Source: Sphingomonas glacialis (GTDB lineage: Bacteria; Pseudomonadota; Alphaproteobacteria; Sphingomonadales; Sphingomonadaceae). Taken from it: a stretch of DNA of 64,000 nt. Positions within the stretch are counted from its first letter, which is position 1. Every line of letters begins with the position of its first letter. A program made the position numbers and the translations under genes. The notes under the pieces are model-generated. The model was not told where the DNA came from and made no database searches. It saw only the letters and a list, made by a program, of their open reading frames with translations. Below, piece by piece: positions 1-11,014 of the stretch. The stretch lies in assembly GCF_014653575.1 (NCBI RefSeq), contig NZ_BNAQ01000001.1, forward strand, positions 124,001 through 188,000, read 5' to 3'.

Positions 1-2
1 GA

Positions 3-1739
<1,737 letters not shown>

Positions 1740-1760
1740 GCGCGCGGGCAAGACGTATTT

Positions 1761-1864
1761 CGTCACCCCGGACTTGATCCGGGGTCCATGCGAGCCGTCC
1801 GAGACGAGACGTCCCGCATGAGGCGAGCAAACCGCATGGATGCCGGATCAAGTCCGGCATGACG
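1761..1864. repeat. Palindromic intergenic repeat, family B
   Basis: Two GC-rich arms in inverted orientation: GTCACCCCGGACTTGATCCG near the left end and GCCGGATCAAGTCCGGCATG near the right end, about 60 bp apart. Each arm is itself a hairpin (CCGGACTTGATCCGG). The element fills the guaB-rsmB gap. A relative lies at 21005-21102. Such CCCCGG...ATCCGGGGT units are common between genes in Sphingomonadales; their function is not established. Confidence 0.8.
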
Positions 1865-1878
1865 ACTGGAATTTTGAT

Positions 1879-3051
1879 ATGACCCCATCCGCCCGCACCC
1901 AGGCCGCGATCGAGCTGCTCGACCAGATCATCGCTGGCGCCCGCGACAGCGGCGCCGCCGCCGACACGCTGATCGCGCGCTACTTCAGCACGCGCCGCTA
2001 TGCCGGCAGCAAGGACCGCCGCGCCGTCCGCGAACTCGTCTACGCAGCGATCCGCGCAGCCGGCGAGCGCCCAGCCTCGGGCCGCGCCGCGATGCTCGCC
2101 GTCGCTGAAGCCGACCCAGAGGTCGCCGCGACCTTCGACGGCGTCGGCCACGGCCCCGCGCCGATCGGCAAGCACGAGACCGCCGCCCCCTCGGGCGTCG
2201 CGCCGACGTGGATCATCGACCGCCTGCATTCGTCCGACCTCGGCTATGAAGAGTTCGAAGCGCTCATCAGCCGCGCCCCGCTCGACGCGCGCATCAACCG
2301 CATGATCGTCGAAGAGATCGACATCGAGGGCGCCGAGCCGATCGCCGGCCTGCCCGACGGCCTGCGCCTCCCTTCGGGCACGCAGGTCGAGAACCTCCCC
2401 GCCTACAATCACGGCGCGATCGAAGTGCAGGACGCCGGCAGCCAGTTCGTCACGCTCGCTGCCAAGGCCAAGCCCGGCCAGCGCATCGTCGACCTATGCG
2501 CTGGAGCCGGCGGCAAGACGCTCGCGCTCGCCGCGGTGATGGAAGGGCAGGGCGAAGTGCTCGCGACCGACACCGATCGCATGCGCCTTTCGCGCATGGC
2601 CCCTCGCGCTGAACGCGCACGCTCGGGGATCATCGAGACGCGCCTGCTCAATCCGGGCCGCGAGGTCGAGATGCTCGACGACTGGCTCCACAGCGCCGAT
2701 TGCGTGCTGATCGACGCGCCGTGCTCGGGCACCGGCACCTGGCGCCGCAACCCCGAGGCGCGCTGGCGGCTCACGCCCGACCGGATCGAGCGGCTGGTCG
2801 AGACGCAGAAGCACGTGCTCGAAGTCGGCGCCAATCTCGTCAAGCCGGGCGGCGCGCTTGTGTACATCGTCTGCTCGCTGCTCGACGAAGAAGGGGCAGG
2901 ACAGGTCGCCGATTTCCTTACCGCCAACCCCGGCTGGAAGGCGCAGCCGCTCAAACTCCCGGTCGGGCGCAAGCATGGCCCCGGCGTCCGCCTGACGCCA
3001 GCGCATGACGCGACCGACGGCTTTTTTGTCGCGCGCCTCATCGCGCCGTGA
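1879..3051 (+). CDS. RsmB/NOL1/NOP2/Sun-family rRNA (cytosine-C5)-methyltransferase
   Basis: 390 residues. The C-terminal half has the class I SAM fold: motif I DLCAGAGGKT around residue 207, motif IV DAPCSGTGTWRRNP with Cys282, and motif VI VYIVCSLLDEEG with Cys332. These two cysteines are the release base and the nucleophile of m5C RNA methyltransferases. The N-terminal third resembles the NusB-like RNA-binding part of RsmB (16S C967) but is divergent, so the exact target is inferred. ATG 1879 was chosen; an open frame from 1840 runs inside the repeat. The start follows the repeat by only 15 bp. Confidence 0.9.
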   Translation: MTPSARTQAAIELLDQIIAGARDSGAAADTLIARYFSTRRYAGSKDRRAVRELVYAAIRAAGERPASGRAAMLAVAEADPEVAATFDGVGHGPAPIGKHETAAPSGVAPTWIIDRLHSSDLGYEEFEALISRAPLDARINRMIVEEIDIEGAEPIAGLPDGLRLPSGTQVENLPAYNHGAIEVQDAGSQFVTLAAKAKPGQRIVDLCAGAGGKTLALAAVMEGQGEVLATDTDRMRLSRMAPRAERARSGIIETRLLNPGREVEMLDDWLHSADCVLIDAPCSGTGTWRRNPEARWRLTPDRIERLVETQKHVLEVGANLVKPGGALVYIVCSLLDEEGAGQVADFLTANPGWKAQPLKLPVGRKHGPGVRLTPAHDATDGFFVARLIAP

Positions 3052-3085
3052 TAGCCCTGTGGCCGTGTCGAAGCTGGAGTATCTC

Positions 3086-3592
3086 ATGCGTTACACGTCC
3101 GTCGCCGTCGCTGCCGCGCTGACGCTGGTTACCGTCGCGACCGCGGTGCAGGGTCAGCGGCCCGAGGACACGGTCGATGTGCGCTCGCTGGCGCTGCTCG
3201 CAAAGGGGCAGGCGCAGCAGGCGGCGGGTAATCTCGACGCGGCGACCGATCTGTTCGAGAGCGCGGTCGCGGTCGATCCGCGCAACCGTGGCGCGTTCGT
3301 GCGGCTCGCCGAAGTCGCCAAGACGCGCGGCCTGCCGGGCAAGGCGATCCGCCTCTACCGCGAGGCGCTGTCGCTCGATCCCAACGATGTCGCAGCGCTG
3401 AGCGGGCAGGGCGAAGCGCTCGTCGCCAAGGGGGCGGTGATCCGCGCGCGCGAAAATCTGGCGAAGGTCAAGCTGGTCTGCGCCAAGCGCGCGTGCCCTG
3501 AAGTTGCCGTGCTGACGGCATCGATCGCCAAGGGCCCGCCGATCGTTACGGCTGCCGCGACGGTACCGGCAGCGCTCCCCAAAGCCGACTAA
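3086..3592 (+). CDS. Secreted or periplasmic tetratricopeptide-repeat protein
   Basis: 168 residues. MRYTSVAVAAALTLVTVATA is a plausible signal peptide ending near residue 23. Residues about 35-125 form two to three TPR-like helical pairs (GNLDAATDLFESAVAVDPRN, then PGKAIRLYREALSLDPNDVA). Two cysteines follow (CAKRAC, about 140), possibly a disulfide, and the tail is Ala/Pro-rich. It begins 34 bp after the rRNA methyltransferase gene and may be co-transcribed. The frame extends upstream into that gene, but ATG 3086 gives the signal peptide. Role unknown; TPR proteins act as protein-protein scaffolds. Confidence 0.75.
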   Translation: MRYTSVAVAAALTLVTVATAVQGQRPEDTVDVRSLALLAKGQAQQAAGNLDAATDLFESAVAVDPRNRGAFVRLAEVAKTRGLPGKAIRLYREALSLDPNDVAALSGQGEALVAKGAVIRARENLAKVKLVCAKRACPEVAVLTASIAKGPPIVTAAATVPAALPKAD

Positions 3593-3595
3593 TCC

Positions 3596-3678
3596 GACGT
3601 CCCGGCGAAGGCCGGGCCGCTGGATGTAGCAGAGCGCCGCCCGACCCACCGAGCGGCCCCGGCCTCCGCCGGGCAACG
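3596..3678. repeat. Palindromic intergenic repeat, family A
   Basis: Arms CCCGGCGAAGGCCGGGCCGC and GCGGCCCCGGCCTCCGCCGG in inverted orientation around a loop of about 30 bp. It fills the space between the convergent ends of the TPR gene and rsmA, with 3 bp to spare on each side. Closely related copies are at 22382-22465 and inside ispDF at 29741-29823. It can form a strong cruciform or RNA hairpin and may end transcription from both sides, though there is no T-run. Confidence 0.85.
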
Positions 3679-3681
3679 CTG

Positions 3682-4503
3682 TCAGGAAAGCGCCTTGGCT
3701 AGCGCGACAAACTCCGCAACGCTCACCGTCTCCGCCCGCCGCGTCGCCTCGATCCCGACCGCGTCGAGCGCCGCGAGCGCGCCCGGCACACCCTTCAAGC
3801 TCTGCCGCAACATCTTGCGCCGCTGCCCGAACGCCGCCGCCGTGAGCCGCTCGAGCGTCGCGAAGCGCACGCCGTCGGGCGCCTCAGCAGGCACGATATG
3901 CACCACCGCCGACATCACCTTGGGCGGCGGGGTGAAGGCCGACCGGTGCACCGGCATCGCCAGCGTCGCCTTGCTCCGCCACTGCGCGAGCACCGCTAGT
4001 CGCCCATACGCTTCGCCATCGGTCGGCGCGACGATCCGTTCGGCAACCTCGCGCTGGAACATCAGCGTCAGGCTCTGCCACCACGGCGCCCAGTCGGCGG
4101 ACAGCCAGCGCACCAGCAACGCCGTGCCGATGTTATAGGGCAGGTTGGAGGCGATATGCGGCTTGCCCTCGAACAGGCCGGCGCCGTCGATCTCGAGCGC
4201 ATCGCCCTCGATCACGCGCAGCTTGCCGGGAAACGCTTCGCCCAGTTCGGCGAGCGCGGGGATACAGCGGTGGTCGCGCTCGATCGCCGTCACGCGGGCC
4301 CCCGCGCCGAGCAGCGCCCGCGTCAGCCCGCCCGGCCCCGGGCCGATCTCGAGCACTTCGGAATCGGTCAGGTCGCCGGGAATGCGTGCAATCCGCGCGA
4401 GCAGTTGCGCGTCGAGCAGAAAGTTCTGCCCCAGCGCCTTGCTCGCGTTGAGGCCATGGCGCGCGATTACCTCGCGCAGCGGCGGCAATTCTGGCTTGCT
4501 CAC
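3682..4503 (-). CDS. rsmA: 16S rRNA (adenine1518/1519-N6)-dimethyltransferase
   Basis: 273 residues. KsgA/RsmA dimethylates two adjacent adenines in the 3' hairpin of 16S rRNA late in 30S assembly. Visible motifs: ALGQNFLLD (about 23-31), the SAM motif [15 protein letters not shown] (about 51-65), and the catalytic motif [11 protein letters not shown] (about 119-129). The start is GTG, and its first bases are shared with the pdxA stop (GTGA overlap of 4 bp), so translation is probably coupled. It is the last gene of the lptD-surA-pdxA-rsmA order, which is conserved across proteobacteria. Confidence 0.97.
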   Translation of the reverse strand: MSKPELPPLREVIARHGLNASKALGQNFLLDAQLLARIARIPGDLTDSEVLEIGPGPGGLTRALLGAGARVTAIERDHRCIPALAELGEAFPGKLRVIEGDALEIDGAGLFEGKPHIASNLPYNIGTALLVRWLSADWAPWWQSLTLMFQREVAERIVAPTDGEAYGRLAVLAQWRSKATLAMPVHRSAFTPPPKVMSAVVHIVPAEAPDGVRFATLERLTAAAFGQRRKMLRQSLKGVPGALAALDAVGIEATRRAETVSVAEFVALAKALS

Positions 4504-5495
4504 GCGTCGGCAGCAGCGCGGCGGTCGGCGGCTTCACCGGCGAGACGGATCGCCGCGATCGTCGCACCGGGCTCGGCGCGGTCCTTGCCGGCGATGTCGA
4601 AGGCGGTGCCGTGATCGGGTGACGTCCGAACGATCGGCAGGCCGAGCGTGATGTTGACGCCCTCGTCGAAATATAGCGTCTTGATCGGCACGAGAGCCTG
4701 ATCGTGATAGCAGCACAGCACGGCGTCATAGCCAGCACGCGCCCGCGGGTGGAACAGCGTGTCGGCCGCGAACGGTCCGATCGCGTCGACCCCGTCGCCA
4801 CGCAGCACCGCTACCGCAGGCGCGATCAGCTCGATCTCCTCGCGCCCGATCGCGCCGCTTTCGCCGGCATGCGGGTTGAACCCGGCAAAGGCGATCCGCG
4901 GGTTGAGGATCCCGAAATTGCGCGCCAAGCCGCGCGCGGTCGCACGGCCCTTGGCGACGATCAGCTCGATCGACAACAGCCCACTCACCGCGGCCAGCGG
5001 CACGTGTGTCGTGATTGGGACGACGCGCAGATCGGGGCCGGCCAGCATCATCACCGCATTCTCACCGGCAATGCCGCAGCGTTCGGCGACGAACTCGGTC
5101 TGGCCGGGATAAGTGAAGCCAATCTGGTAGAGCTGGCTCTTCGACACCGGCCCGGTGACGAGCGCCCGCGCGGCACCCGAGCGGACGAGACCGGCGGCAA
5201 GCTCGAGCGCCCGCAAGGCACAGCGCGCGCCCTCGACATCGGGCGAGCCCGGCACGATCTCACCGCCGTCCTCTACCGTCAGCACCGGCAAAGCGGTCTC
5301 GAAGACGCGATTGGCCGCTTCGGGATGCGCGATGATCGTGACCGGACCATCCCACACCGCTGCGATCGCTCGCGCGTCGCCCGTCGCGAAGAATGCCGGG
5401 AGGCCGGCTTCAACGCGACGCGCCCACGCTTTTGCGATCACCTCGGGGCCGATGCCCGCCGGGTCCCCCATCGATATGGCGAGCGGCGCGACCAT
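4500..5495 (-). CDS. pdxA: 4-hydroxythreonine-4-phosphate dehydrogenase
   Basis: 331 residues. PdxA oxidises 4-phosphohydroxy-L-threonine in the DXP-dependent pathway to pyridoxal 5'-phosphate. The N-terminus [19 protein letters not shown] matches the family, as do TGPVSK near 120, the metal-binding histidine of TFYPGQTEF-like [24 protein letters not shown], and the C-terminal [16 protein letters not shown] 5495 has a GGAGG ribosome site (CTGGAGG) 7-8 bases upstream; the open frame continues far upstream inside surA without homology. It begins 16 bp after the end of surA. Confidence 0.96.
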   Translation of the reverse strand: MVAPLAISMGDPAGIGPEVIAKAWARRVEAGLPAFFATGDARAIAAVWDGPVTIIAHPEAANRVFETALPVLTVEDGGEIVPGSPDVEGARCALRALELAAGLVRSGAARALVTGPVSKSQLYQIGFTYPGQTEFVAERCGIAGENAVMMLAGPDLRVVPITTHVPLAAVSGLLSIELIVAKGRATARGLARNFGILNPRIAFAGFNPHAGESGAIGREEIELIAPAVAVLRGDGVDAIGPFAADTLFHPRARAGYDAVLCCYHDQALVPIKTLYFDEGVNITLGLPIVRTSPDHGTAFDIAGKDRAEPGATIAAIRLAGEAADRRAAADA

Positions 5496-5511
5496 CGTGA
5501 TATCCTCCAGG

Positions 5512-6915
5512 TCAGCGATATTCGACGATCGCGTCACGCCGCAAATCGCGGAGCAACTGGTTCGCACGCAGGTTAACGCGTTGATTTTCCATCGTGCTGC
5601 GAACTTGTTCCATTCCCGGAATGTTTGCAACCGCTTCGTCACGACCGCACAACACGAGCGAACGGATGCCATCCTTGGCCGAGCCGAACGGCGGCGTCGA
5701 TTCGCCGACCTGCAGCTTGAGCATGATCTCGCGCAGCGCGACCGGCAGATCCTTGATCCGCACCGAATCGTTGTCGACCACATCCGCGCCGAGCGTTGCC
5801 GCAACCTTGGCAACCTCGCCGCAGCCCTTGATCGTCGAGCTGAGCTTGGCGAACTCGGCGACGCGGGCGTTGGCTTGTTCCTGCGTGATCCCCTCGGGGA
5901 AGCGCTCGCTGACCTGCTTGAGCGTCAGGCGCGCATCGAGCGGATCGGCGACGCCGATCTTGCGCGTATCGACCAGATAGATGATTGAGAAACCACCCGG
6001 CACCTCGATCGGCCCAGCGAGATGCTCGGGCGTCATCGACTTGATCGCCTCGACCAGCGCCGCCGGAAGCTGCGACAATTGCTGCTCGCTCAACCAGTCG
6101 AGATCGCCGCCGGTTGCGCGCGTCGTCGCGTCGGACAGGCGGGCGTAATACCCAAACGTATCCTCACCCTTGTCGCGCTTCTGGATCGACTGCATCATCT
6201 GCTGCGCCTGCGCAAAGACCTCGGGAGCACGGTCGGCATCAGCCTTCAGATAGATTTCGCGAACGTGATATTCGGTCGAGCCCTGCTGCTTCTTGATCTT
6301 GTCGATGATCGCATTGACCTCTTCGTCACCGACGTTGACGTCGACCTTGCGGCGAAGATAGCGGTTCCACGACAGCTCTGCCTCGATCTGGCGCTTGAGC
6401 GAACGGTCTGCCGATCCGATCGTCCGCAAATACGCGCGCATTTCGGTCGGCGTCTTGCCGAAGTTGCGGGCGACCGTGTCGTAGCTCTTGTTGATCTCGT
6501 CGGGACCAATTTTGACGTCGGCACTCTTTGCCTGCTGGATCTCGAGCGTTTCGTCGATCAGCTGGCGAACGATGACGAGCTTGTACTGCGCCATTTCCTG
6601 CGCCGACAGTTTGAGGTCGCGTGCAGCGAGCAACAGCGCAACGCGCTGGTCGATATCGGTCCCGGTGATCACAGCACCGTTGACGATCGCGGTCGGCTTG
6701 CGGATCGTCGGATCGACCTTGCCGAAGATCGTCGGGTTCTTGGGCAGATCGAGCGCGGTCACGCCGGCTTGGTCGGATGCCGCCGCCTCGGGCCCCGCTG
6801 GCGCCGGCGCAGTCTGCGCGATCGAGCCCCCGCTCGCGGCCAGCAGCGCGATGATCGCTGCGCCAAATCCGAAGCTGCGACCCAGTCGGGTCGGCTTTGC
6901 TGTATCAGTCTTCAC
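5512..6915 (-). CDS. surA: Periplasmic peptidyl-prolyl isomerase and outer-membrane protein chaperone SurA
   Basis: 467 residues. A signal peptide occupies about 1-35 (hydrophobic FGFGAAIIALLAASGGSIAQ). The SurA N-terminal chaperone domain follows (KPTAIVNGAVITGTDIDQRV, about 72-91, through the WNRYLRRKV helix near 190). A parvulin rotamase domain covers about 210-330 (YHVREIYLKAD, GGDLDWLSEQQL, PIEVPGGFSIIYLVD), then a C-terminal region. SurA escorts beta-barrel proteins to the outer membrane. It sits directly downstream of lptD, one of its best-known clients, and upstream of pdxA. Confidence 0.95.
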   Translation of the reverse strand: MKTDTAKPTRLGRSFGFGAAIIALLAASGGSIAQTAPAPAGPEAAASDQAGVTALDLPKNPTIFGKVDPTIRKPTAIVNGAVITGTDIDQRVALLLAARDLKLSAQEMAQYKLVIVRQLIDETLEIQQAKSADVKIGPDEINKSYDTVARNFGKTPTEMRAYLRTIGSADRSLKRQIEAELSWNRYLRRKVDVNVGDEEVNAIIDKIKKQQGSTEYHVREIYLKADADRAPEVFAQAQQMMQSIQKRDKGEDTFGYYARLSDATTRATGGDLDWLSEQQLSQLPAALVEAIKSMTPEHLAGPIEVPGGFSIIYLVDTRKIGVADPLDARLTLKQVSERFPEGITQEQANARVAEFAKLSSTIKGCGEVAKVAATLGADVVDNDSVRIKDLPVALREIMLKLQVGESTPPFGSAKDGIRSLVLCGRDEAVANIPGMEQVRSTMENQRVNLRANQLLRDLRRDAIVEYR

Positions 6916-7027
6916 GTAATCAAAATCCCATCCCGCACAGCGTGCCCGATCAGCCCAAACCTTCGCGCCCTAGGCCCGGGCTCGAACCGTTGGACGCGGT
7001 CCTGCGCCGATCCGTCTGAACCAGTGC

Positions 7028-9265
7028 TTAGCGGCCAAGGTTTTTGAACGCCAGCGTCAACAAGAAGCCATTGCCCGCCTTGACGTCGCCGGTGGTCTGA
7101 TAATCCCGTTTCCAGGTAACCCCGAGCTTGAGGCAATCATCCTCATACTGCACGCCGAGCCGGTGCCGTACGGGGTCGAACCCGTCGGCGAGCGACAACG
7201 GGTCTTCGTCTCGATTGGTCAGATCGATCACCGTCGAGCCGAACACGGACCAGAAGCGCGAAATCTGCACGCGCGAGCCGACCCGCAATTCCTCGCGATC
7301 GCTCAGATCCTCGAGCGTCCGATCGATGTTGCGGTTGAGCCGCAGATATCCGACGAGGAAATAGGTGCTGCGCGAACCGACGGTCGCATCGAGCTCGTTG
7401 CGGCGGACCGCGAGGTCGCCTTGGTCGAGCCGGTAGCGGTGGATCACCGAAACCCAGTCATGGAAGCGCAGTTCGGTCCGCCCGACGATGTCCGATACGC
7501 GTCCCGAAAGGCCGGTACCGTTGGGAAACAGGGTCGGACGGCTGTTGAGGCGATAGCTTTGCCCGATATTGGTCGTGAGCGAGAAGCCCGGTAGGTCGAC
7601 TGCCCAGTCAAGCCCGTAAGTCACCCGCGCCGAATCCTCGAAGCGATCGTAGCCGGGAAAGCGGTTGAGCGAGAACAGGTTGGTATCCTCGAGATCGACC
7701 GACCGCGAATCCTCGTTCGGAACCGTCGTGGTGCCAGCCTGTGGCGATCCGACGATTTGCACGCGCGGGGTAAGGCGCTGCGTGCCGCCAAGGAGCGCCC
7801 CGATGAACGGCCACTTCACGTCGATCGCGAACGCGCCGATCAGGCGGCCGCTGACGCCCGACTCGCCGCGATAGTTTGCCACGCTCGTCGCGAGGATATC
7901 GCTGGTACGATAGAGGTCGCCGCGGCCGAGCGCGGTGAAGGTCACCTCTTGACCCCAGGGCGTCAGCTTGCGCAATTCCCATTGCGCGCTGGCAAACGCG
8001 CGCTGCGTGTCCTGGCCCGCCGGGCGCTCGATCCCGAGCGTGTTGAGCTGGAAGGTGAGAACGCCGCCGAGCAGACTGTCGGGAATCCGCTTGCGATAAT
8101 CGATCTCGGGCAGCGCGATCGGTTGGAGCGCCTGGCGGTCGCCGACGCGGAGCGTCTGGACGTACCAACCGGCGACCGAGAAATAGCTGCTCCGGTCGAT
8201 ATGCTCAAGCTTCACGGTGCTGCGCAGCCGGTCGTCGGTCGAGATGTCATAGCGTCGCAGGAACGTCGGGTCGGTGGTCAGGCGCAAGGAACCGCTGAGC
8301 GTCCAATCGGGGGTCAGCTGGAAACGCGCAACCCCGTCGAGATAGCCGCGGAACGAATTCGGCGTGCCTGCAGGGGTCGGGGTCAGCAAATCGGTGCTGC
8401 GCGGGCTCGCGGTGACATAGCCCGCGATGCGGTACGCGCCGAGCGTGTTGAGCGCGCTATATTCGGCCTTGAGCATCGGCAGCACGGCGCTGAAGATCCG
8501 CGGCGTGACCGTAAGCCCTTGGTTCGGCCCGAGCGCGAAATGGTAGGGCTGCGCGAATTCGAAGCCGTTGGTACGGCTGTAGCGCAGGTCGGGCGCGAGC
8601 AGGCCGTTGTCGTTGCCGTCGCCGATCGCATTCGAGAAAGCGGGCAACGGAATCGTCGGCAGGCCGAACAAATTGATTCGCGCGCCCTTGTAATAGATCC
8701 GGCGTCGATCGGGCCGATAGATCACGCGCACCGCGGTGATCTTCCACGACGGTTCCTTGGGGCAATTGTTCGAATCGGTCACACCGCACGGCGTGTAGGC
8801 GGCATCCTCGAGCACGACGGTCTCGTCGAGCGAGCGCGTTCCCTTGCGTGCAGCCAGTCGTCCACCCTTTTCGAGCACGAGCAGCATGTTGTCGACCATG
8901 CCGTCCTTGAGCGCATCGGTCAGCTCGATCGAATCGCCATAGGCGGTGTCGCCGCCGGGGTTGACCACCGCGACATTGCCGTCCGCGTGGACCTTGCCGG
9001 TCTTGCGGTCCCATACCACCGTATCGGCGCGCAACCGATTGCCGGCGCGGTACATTCGCACGTCACCCTTGGCGGTGACCATGTCGCCCTTGCTGTCATA
9101 TTCCAGCGTCGTGGCGTTGAACTGGACTTGGTCCTCGCCCGTGCTCGGCGTCGTCGCGGGCGGCGGGGGAGGGACGGTCCGCGTCTGCAGATCCTGCGCG
9201 AAGGCGGGCGCGGCCGCCCAGACGAGCGGAAACACACAGCTGGCGAGAAAGGAGGCACGCTTCAC
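7028..9265 (-). CDS. lptD: LPS-assembly outer-membrane protein LptD
   Basis: 745 residues. LptD is the beta-barrel that, with LptE, inserts lipopolysaccharide into the outer leaflet. It has a signal peptide (KRASFLASCVFPLVWAAAPA), then an OstA/LptA-like jellyroll at about 45-170 (QFNATTLEYDSKGDMVTAKG) and a long C-terminal barrel. Cysteines in TPCGVTDSNNCP could take part in its disulfides. The start is GTG 9265: the frame is open upstream to 9934, but only this start gives a signal peptide at the N-terminus. First gene of the lptD-surA-pdxA-rsmA group, separated from surA by 112 bp. Confidence 0.93.
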   Translation of the reverse strand: MKRASFLASCVFPLVWAAAPAFAQDLQTRTVPPPPPATTPSTGEDQVQFNATTLEYDSKGDMVTAKGDVRMYRAGNRLRADTVVWDRKTGKVHADGNVAVVNPGGDTAYGDSIELTDALKDGMVDNMLLVLEKGGRLAARKGTRSLDETVVLEDAAYTPCGVTDSNNCPKEPSWKITAVRVIYRPDRRRIYYKGARINLFGLPTIPLPAFSNAIGDGNDNGLLAPDLRYSRTNGFEFAQPYHFALGPNQGLTVTPRIFSAVLPMLKAEYSALNTLGAYRIAGYVTASPRSTDLLTPTPAGTPNSFRGYLDGVARFQLTPDWTLSGSLRLTTDPTFLRRYDISTDDRLRSTVKLEHIDRSSYFSVAGWYVQTLRVGDRQALQPIALPEIDYRKRIPDSLLGGVLTFQLNTLGIERPAGQDTQRAFASAQWELRKLTPWGQEVTFTALGRGDLYRTSDILATSVANYRGESGVSGRLIGAFAIDVKWPFIGALLGGTQRLTPRVQIVGSPQAGTTTVPNEDSRSVDLEDTNLFSLNRFPGYDRFEDSARVTYGLDWAVDLPGFSLTTNIGQSYRLNSRPTLFPNGTGLSGRVSDIVGRTELRFHDWVSVIHRYRLDQGDLAVRRNELDATVGSRSTYFLVGYLRLNRNIDRTLEDLSDREELRVGSRVQISRFWSVFGSTVIDLTNRDEDPLSLADGFDPVRHRLGVQYEDDCLKLGVTWKRDYQTTGDVKAGNGFLLTLAFKNLGR

Positions 9266-9332
9266 GTCGGAACTAACACCCTGATGCGAGAAAGCGCCCG
9301 ATCTGTCGCCGGATACCGCTGGTCGATCCCGC

Positions 9333-9361
9333 CCTATCGCATCGACCTTGCCTCGCTGCAA
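9333..9361 (-). promoter_or_regulatory. Candidate sigma70-type promoter for lptD
   Basis: On the minus strand TTGCAG (9361-9356) and GATAGG (9338-9333) are 17 bp apart, in the divergent gap between lptD and pepA. The -35 is good and the -10 is weak. Supported by pattern and position only. Confidence 0.35.
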
Positions 9362-9406
9362 TCGTGCTGCGGCGAATTCCCCCGGCGATTTCCTGGGGTC
9401 GATCCT

Positions 9407-9435
9407 TTGCCAGCAGCGTCTGGCTGTCCTAGAGA
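9407..9435 (+). promoter_or_regulatory. Candidate sigma70-type promoter for pepA
   Basis: TTGCCA (9407-9412) and TAGAGA (9430-9435) are separated by 17 bp and end 40 bp before the pepA ATG, in the divergent lptD/pepA gap. Good spacing; pattern evidence only. Confidence 0.4.
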
Positions 9436-9475
9436 CATTCGACTCATTCGACGACCAGACCACATCGAGGCTTTC

Positions 9476-10951
9476 ATGCACATCGAACTTTCCAGCGCCG
9501 CGCCGGCGTCCGCCGCGGCGATCGCCTTTCCCGTCGAGAAGGACGGGCTTGCCCGGCTCGCGACTACGCTCGTCGACGCGGCGGCGCTCGATCTCGTCAA
9601 GGCCGCGGCCCGCGCGAGCCGCTTCGAGGGCGAGGCGGCGAGCGTCGTCGAGGCCTTCGTGACCGACGGTGCGGGCGGGGTGCGGCGCGTGTTGCTGCTC
9701 GGCACGGGCGCGGGCAGCGAGCCCGACTATGAGCGCGCCGGCGGTGCGCTGACCGCTCGCTTGCTGACCTCGGGCGTCACGAGCGCGAGCGTCGATTTCA
9801 CCGGCACGGGCGCCACCCCGAACGCGGTTGCGCGCTTTGCCGGAGCGGCAGCACAGCGCGGCTGGCGTCACGACGTCTATCGCACCAAACTCCCCGAAAA
9901 ATCGAAGCCGACGCTGACCTCGATCGTCCTGCACGGCGCGCCCGAAGCGACCGATGCCGCGTGGAGCAAGCAGAAGGCGCTGACCGAGGGCCTCGAGCTG
10001 ACGCGCACGCTCGTCGCCGAGCCGCCAAACGTCATCTATCCCGAAACCTTCGTCGCCAAGGTGCTGGCCGAAGTCGAGGGCCTTGGGCTCGAAGTGACCG
10101 TGCTTGGCGAGGACGAGATGCGCGAGCTAGGCATGGGCGCATTGCTCGGCGTGTCGCAGGGTTCGGCCAAGGACGCGCGGCTGCTCGCACTGAAATGGAG
10201 CGGGGCAGGCGCCGGTGATCCCGAGCTGGCGCTGGTCGGCAAGGGCGTCACCTTCGACACCGGCGGCATTTCGCTCAAGCCCGGGCCCGGCATGGAAGAC
10301 ATGAAGTGGGACATGGGTGGTGCTGGCGCGGTCGTCGGCGCGATGAAGGCGATCGCCGGGCGCAAGGCCAAGGCCAATGTGATCGGCGTGTGCGGCCTCG
10401 TCGAGAACATGCCCGATGGCGATGCGATCCGTCCCGGTGACGTGCTCACCTCGATGTCGGGGCAGACGATCGAGATCCTCAACACCGATGCTGAGGGGCG
10501 TCTGGTGCTGTGCGACGCGGTCACTTGGGTGCAGCGCACGCATCGCCCAAAGACGATCGTCGATCTTGCAACGCTCACTGGCGCGATGATCATCAGCCTC
10601 GGCTCGGAGCATGGCGGCATCTTCGCCAATGATGACTCGCTCGCCGATCAGCTGCTCGCGGCGGGCAAGGCGTCGGGCGACTTGCTGTGGCGCTTCCCGC
10701 TGGGCGAGGCGTACAACAAGTTGATCGACTCGCCGATCGCCGACATGAAGAACGTCGGTCCGCGCGGGGCGGGGTCGATCACTGCCGCGCAGTTCATCCA
10801 GCGCTTCGTCGATCCGGGCGTGAAATGGGCGCATCTCGACATCGCCGGGATGGTGTGGTCCGACAAGGCCGGCCCGAACTACGACAAGGGCGCGACCGGG
10901 TACGGCGTGCGTCTGCTCGACCGATTCGTCGCGGATAACTTCGAGGGGTAA
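9476..10951 (+). CDS. pepA: Leucyl aminopeptidase (M17 family)
   Basis: 491 residues, the usual M17 length. A cytosolic hexameric di-metal enzyme that removes N-terminal residues, preferably Leu, from peptides. The N-terminal macro-like domain covers about 1-165. The catalytic domain has GKGVTFDTGGISLKPG (metal-binding Lys and Asp near 255), MKWDMGGAGAV, and the signature NTDAEGRLVLCDA with metal-binding Asp and Glu near 337. The C-terminus is complete. The open frame runs far upstream antisense to lptD, so ATG 9476 was chosen from homology. Followed by a hairpin repeat, then holC. Confidence 0.96.
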   Translation: MHIELSSAAPASAAAIAFPVEKDGLARLATTLVDAAALDLVKAAARASRFEGEAASVVEAFVTDGAGGVRRVLLLGTGAGSEPDYERAGGALTARLLTSGVTSASVDFTGTGATPNAVARFAGAAAQRGWRHDVYRTKLPEKSKPTLTSIVLHGAPEATDAAWSKQKALTEGLELTRTLVAEPPNVIYPETFVAKVLAEVEGLGLEVTVLGEDEMRELGMGALLGVSQGSAKDARLLALKWSGAGAGDPELALVGKGVTFDTGGISLKPGPGMEDMKWDMGGAGAVVGAMKAIAGRKAKANVIGVCGLVENMPDGDAIRPGDVLTSMSGQTIEILNTDAEGRLVLCDAVTWVQRTHRPKTIVDLATLTGAMIISLGSEHGGIFANDDSLADQLLAAGKASGDLLWRFPLGEAYNKLIDSPIADMKNVGPRGAGSITAAQFIQRFVDPGVKWAHLDIAGMVWSDKAGPNYDKGATGYGVRLLDRFVADNFEG

Positions 10952-10962
10952 GCCGCAAAATC

Positions 10963-10984
10963 CCCCTCCCGCTTGCGGGAGGGG
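10963..10984. repeat. Family C hairpin between pepA and holC
   Basis: Perfect 10-bp stem CCCCTCCCGC / GCGGGAGGGG with a TT loop. The same stem occurs at 14068-14174 and 24377-24398. A run of A bases lies before it on the plus strand. It could act as a terminator or RNA-stability element; no T-tract follows on the plus strand. Confidence 0.7.
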
Positions 10985-11014
10985 ATTAAGAAGGGGCGGG
11001 AAGGGGGGAGAAAC

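Noticed and set aside
7757..9475. Long plus-strand open frame antisense to lptD, in frame with pepA
   Set aside because: GC-rich coding DNA opens the antisense frame; the protein has no family signature before the pepA start and codon use is that of a shadow.
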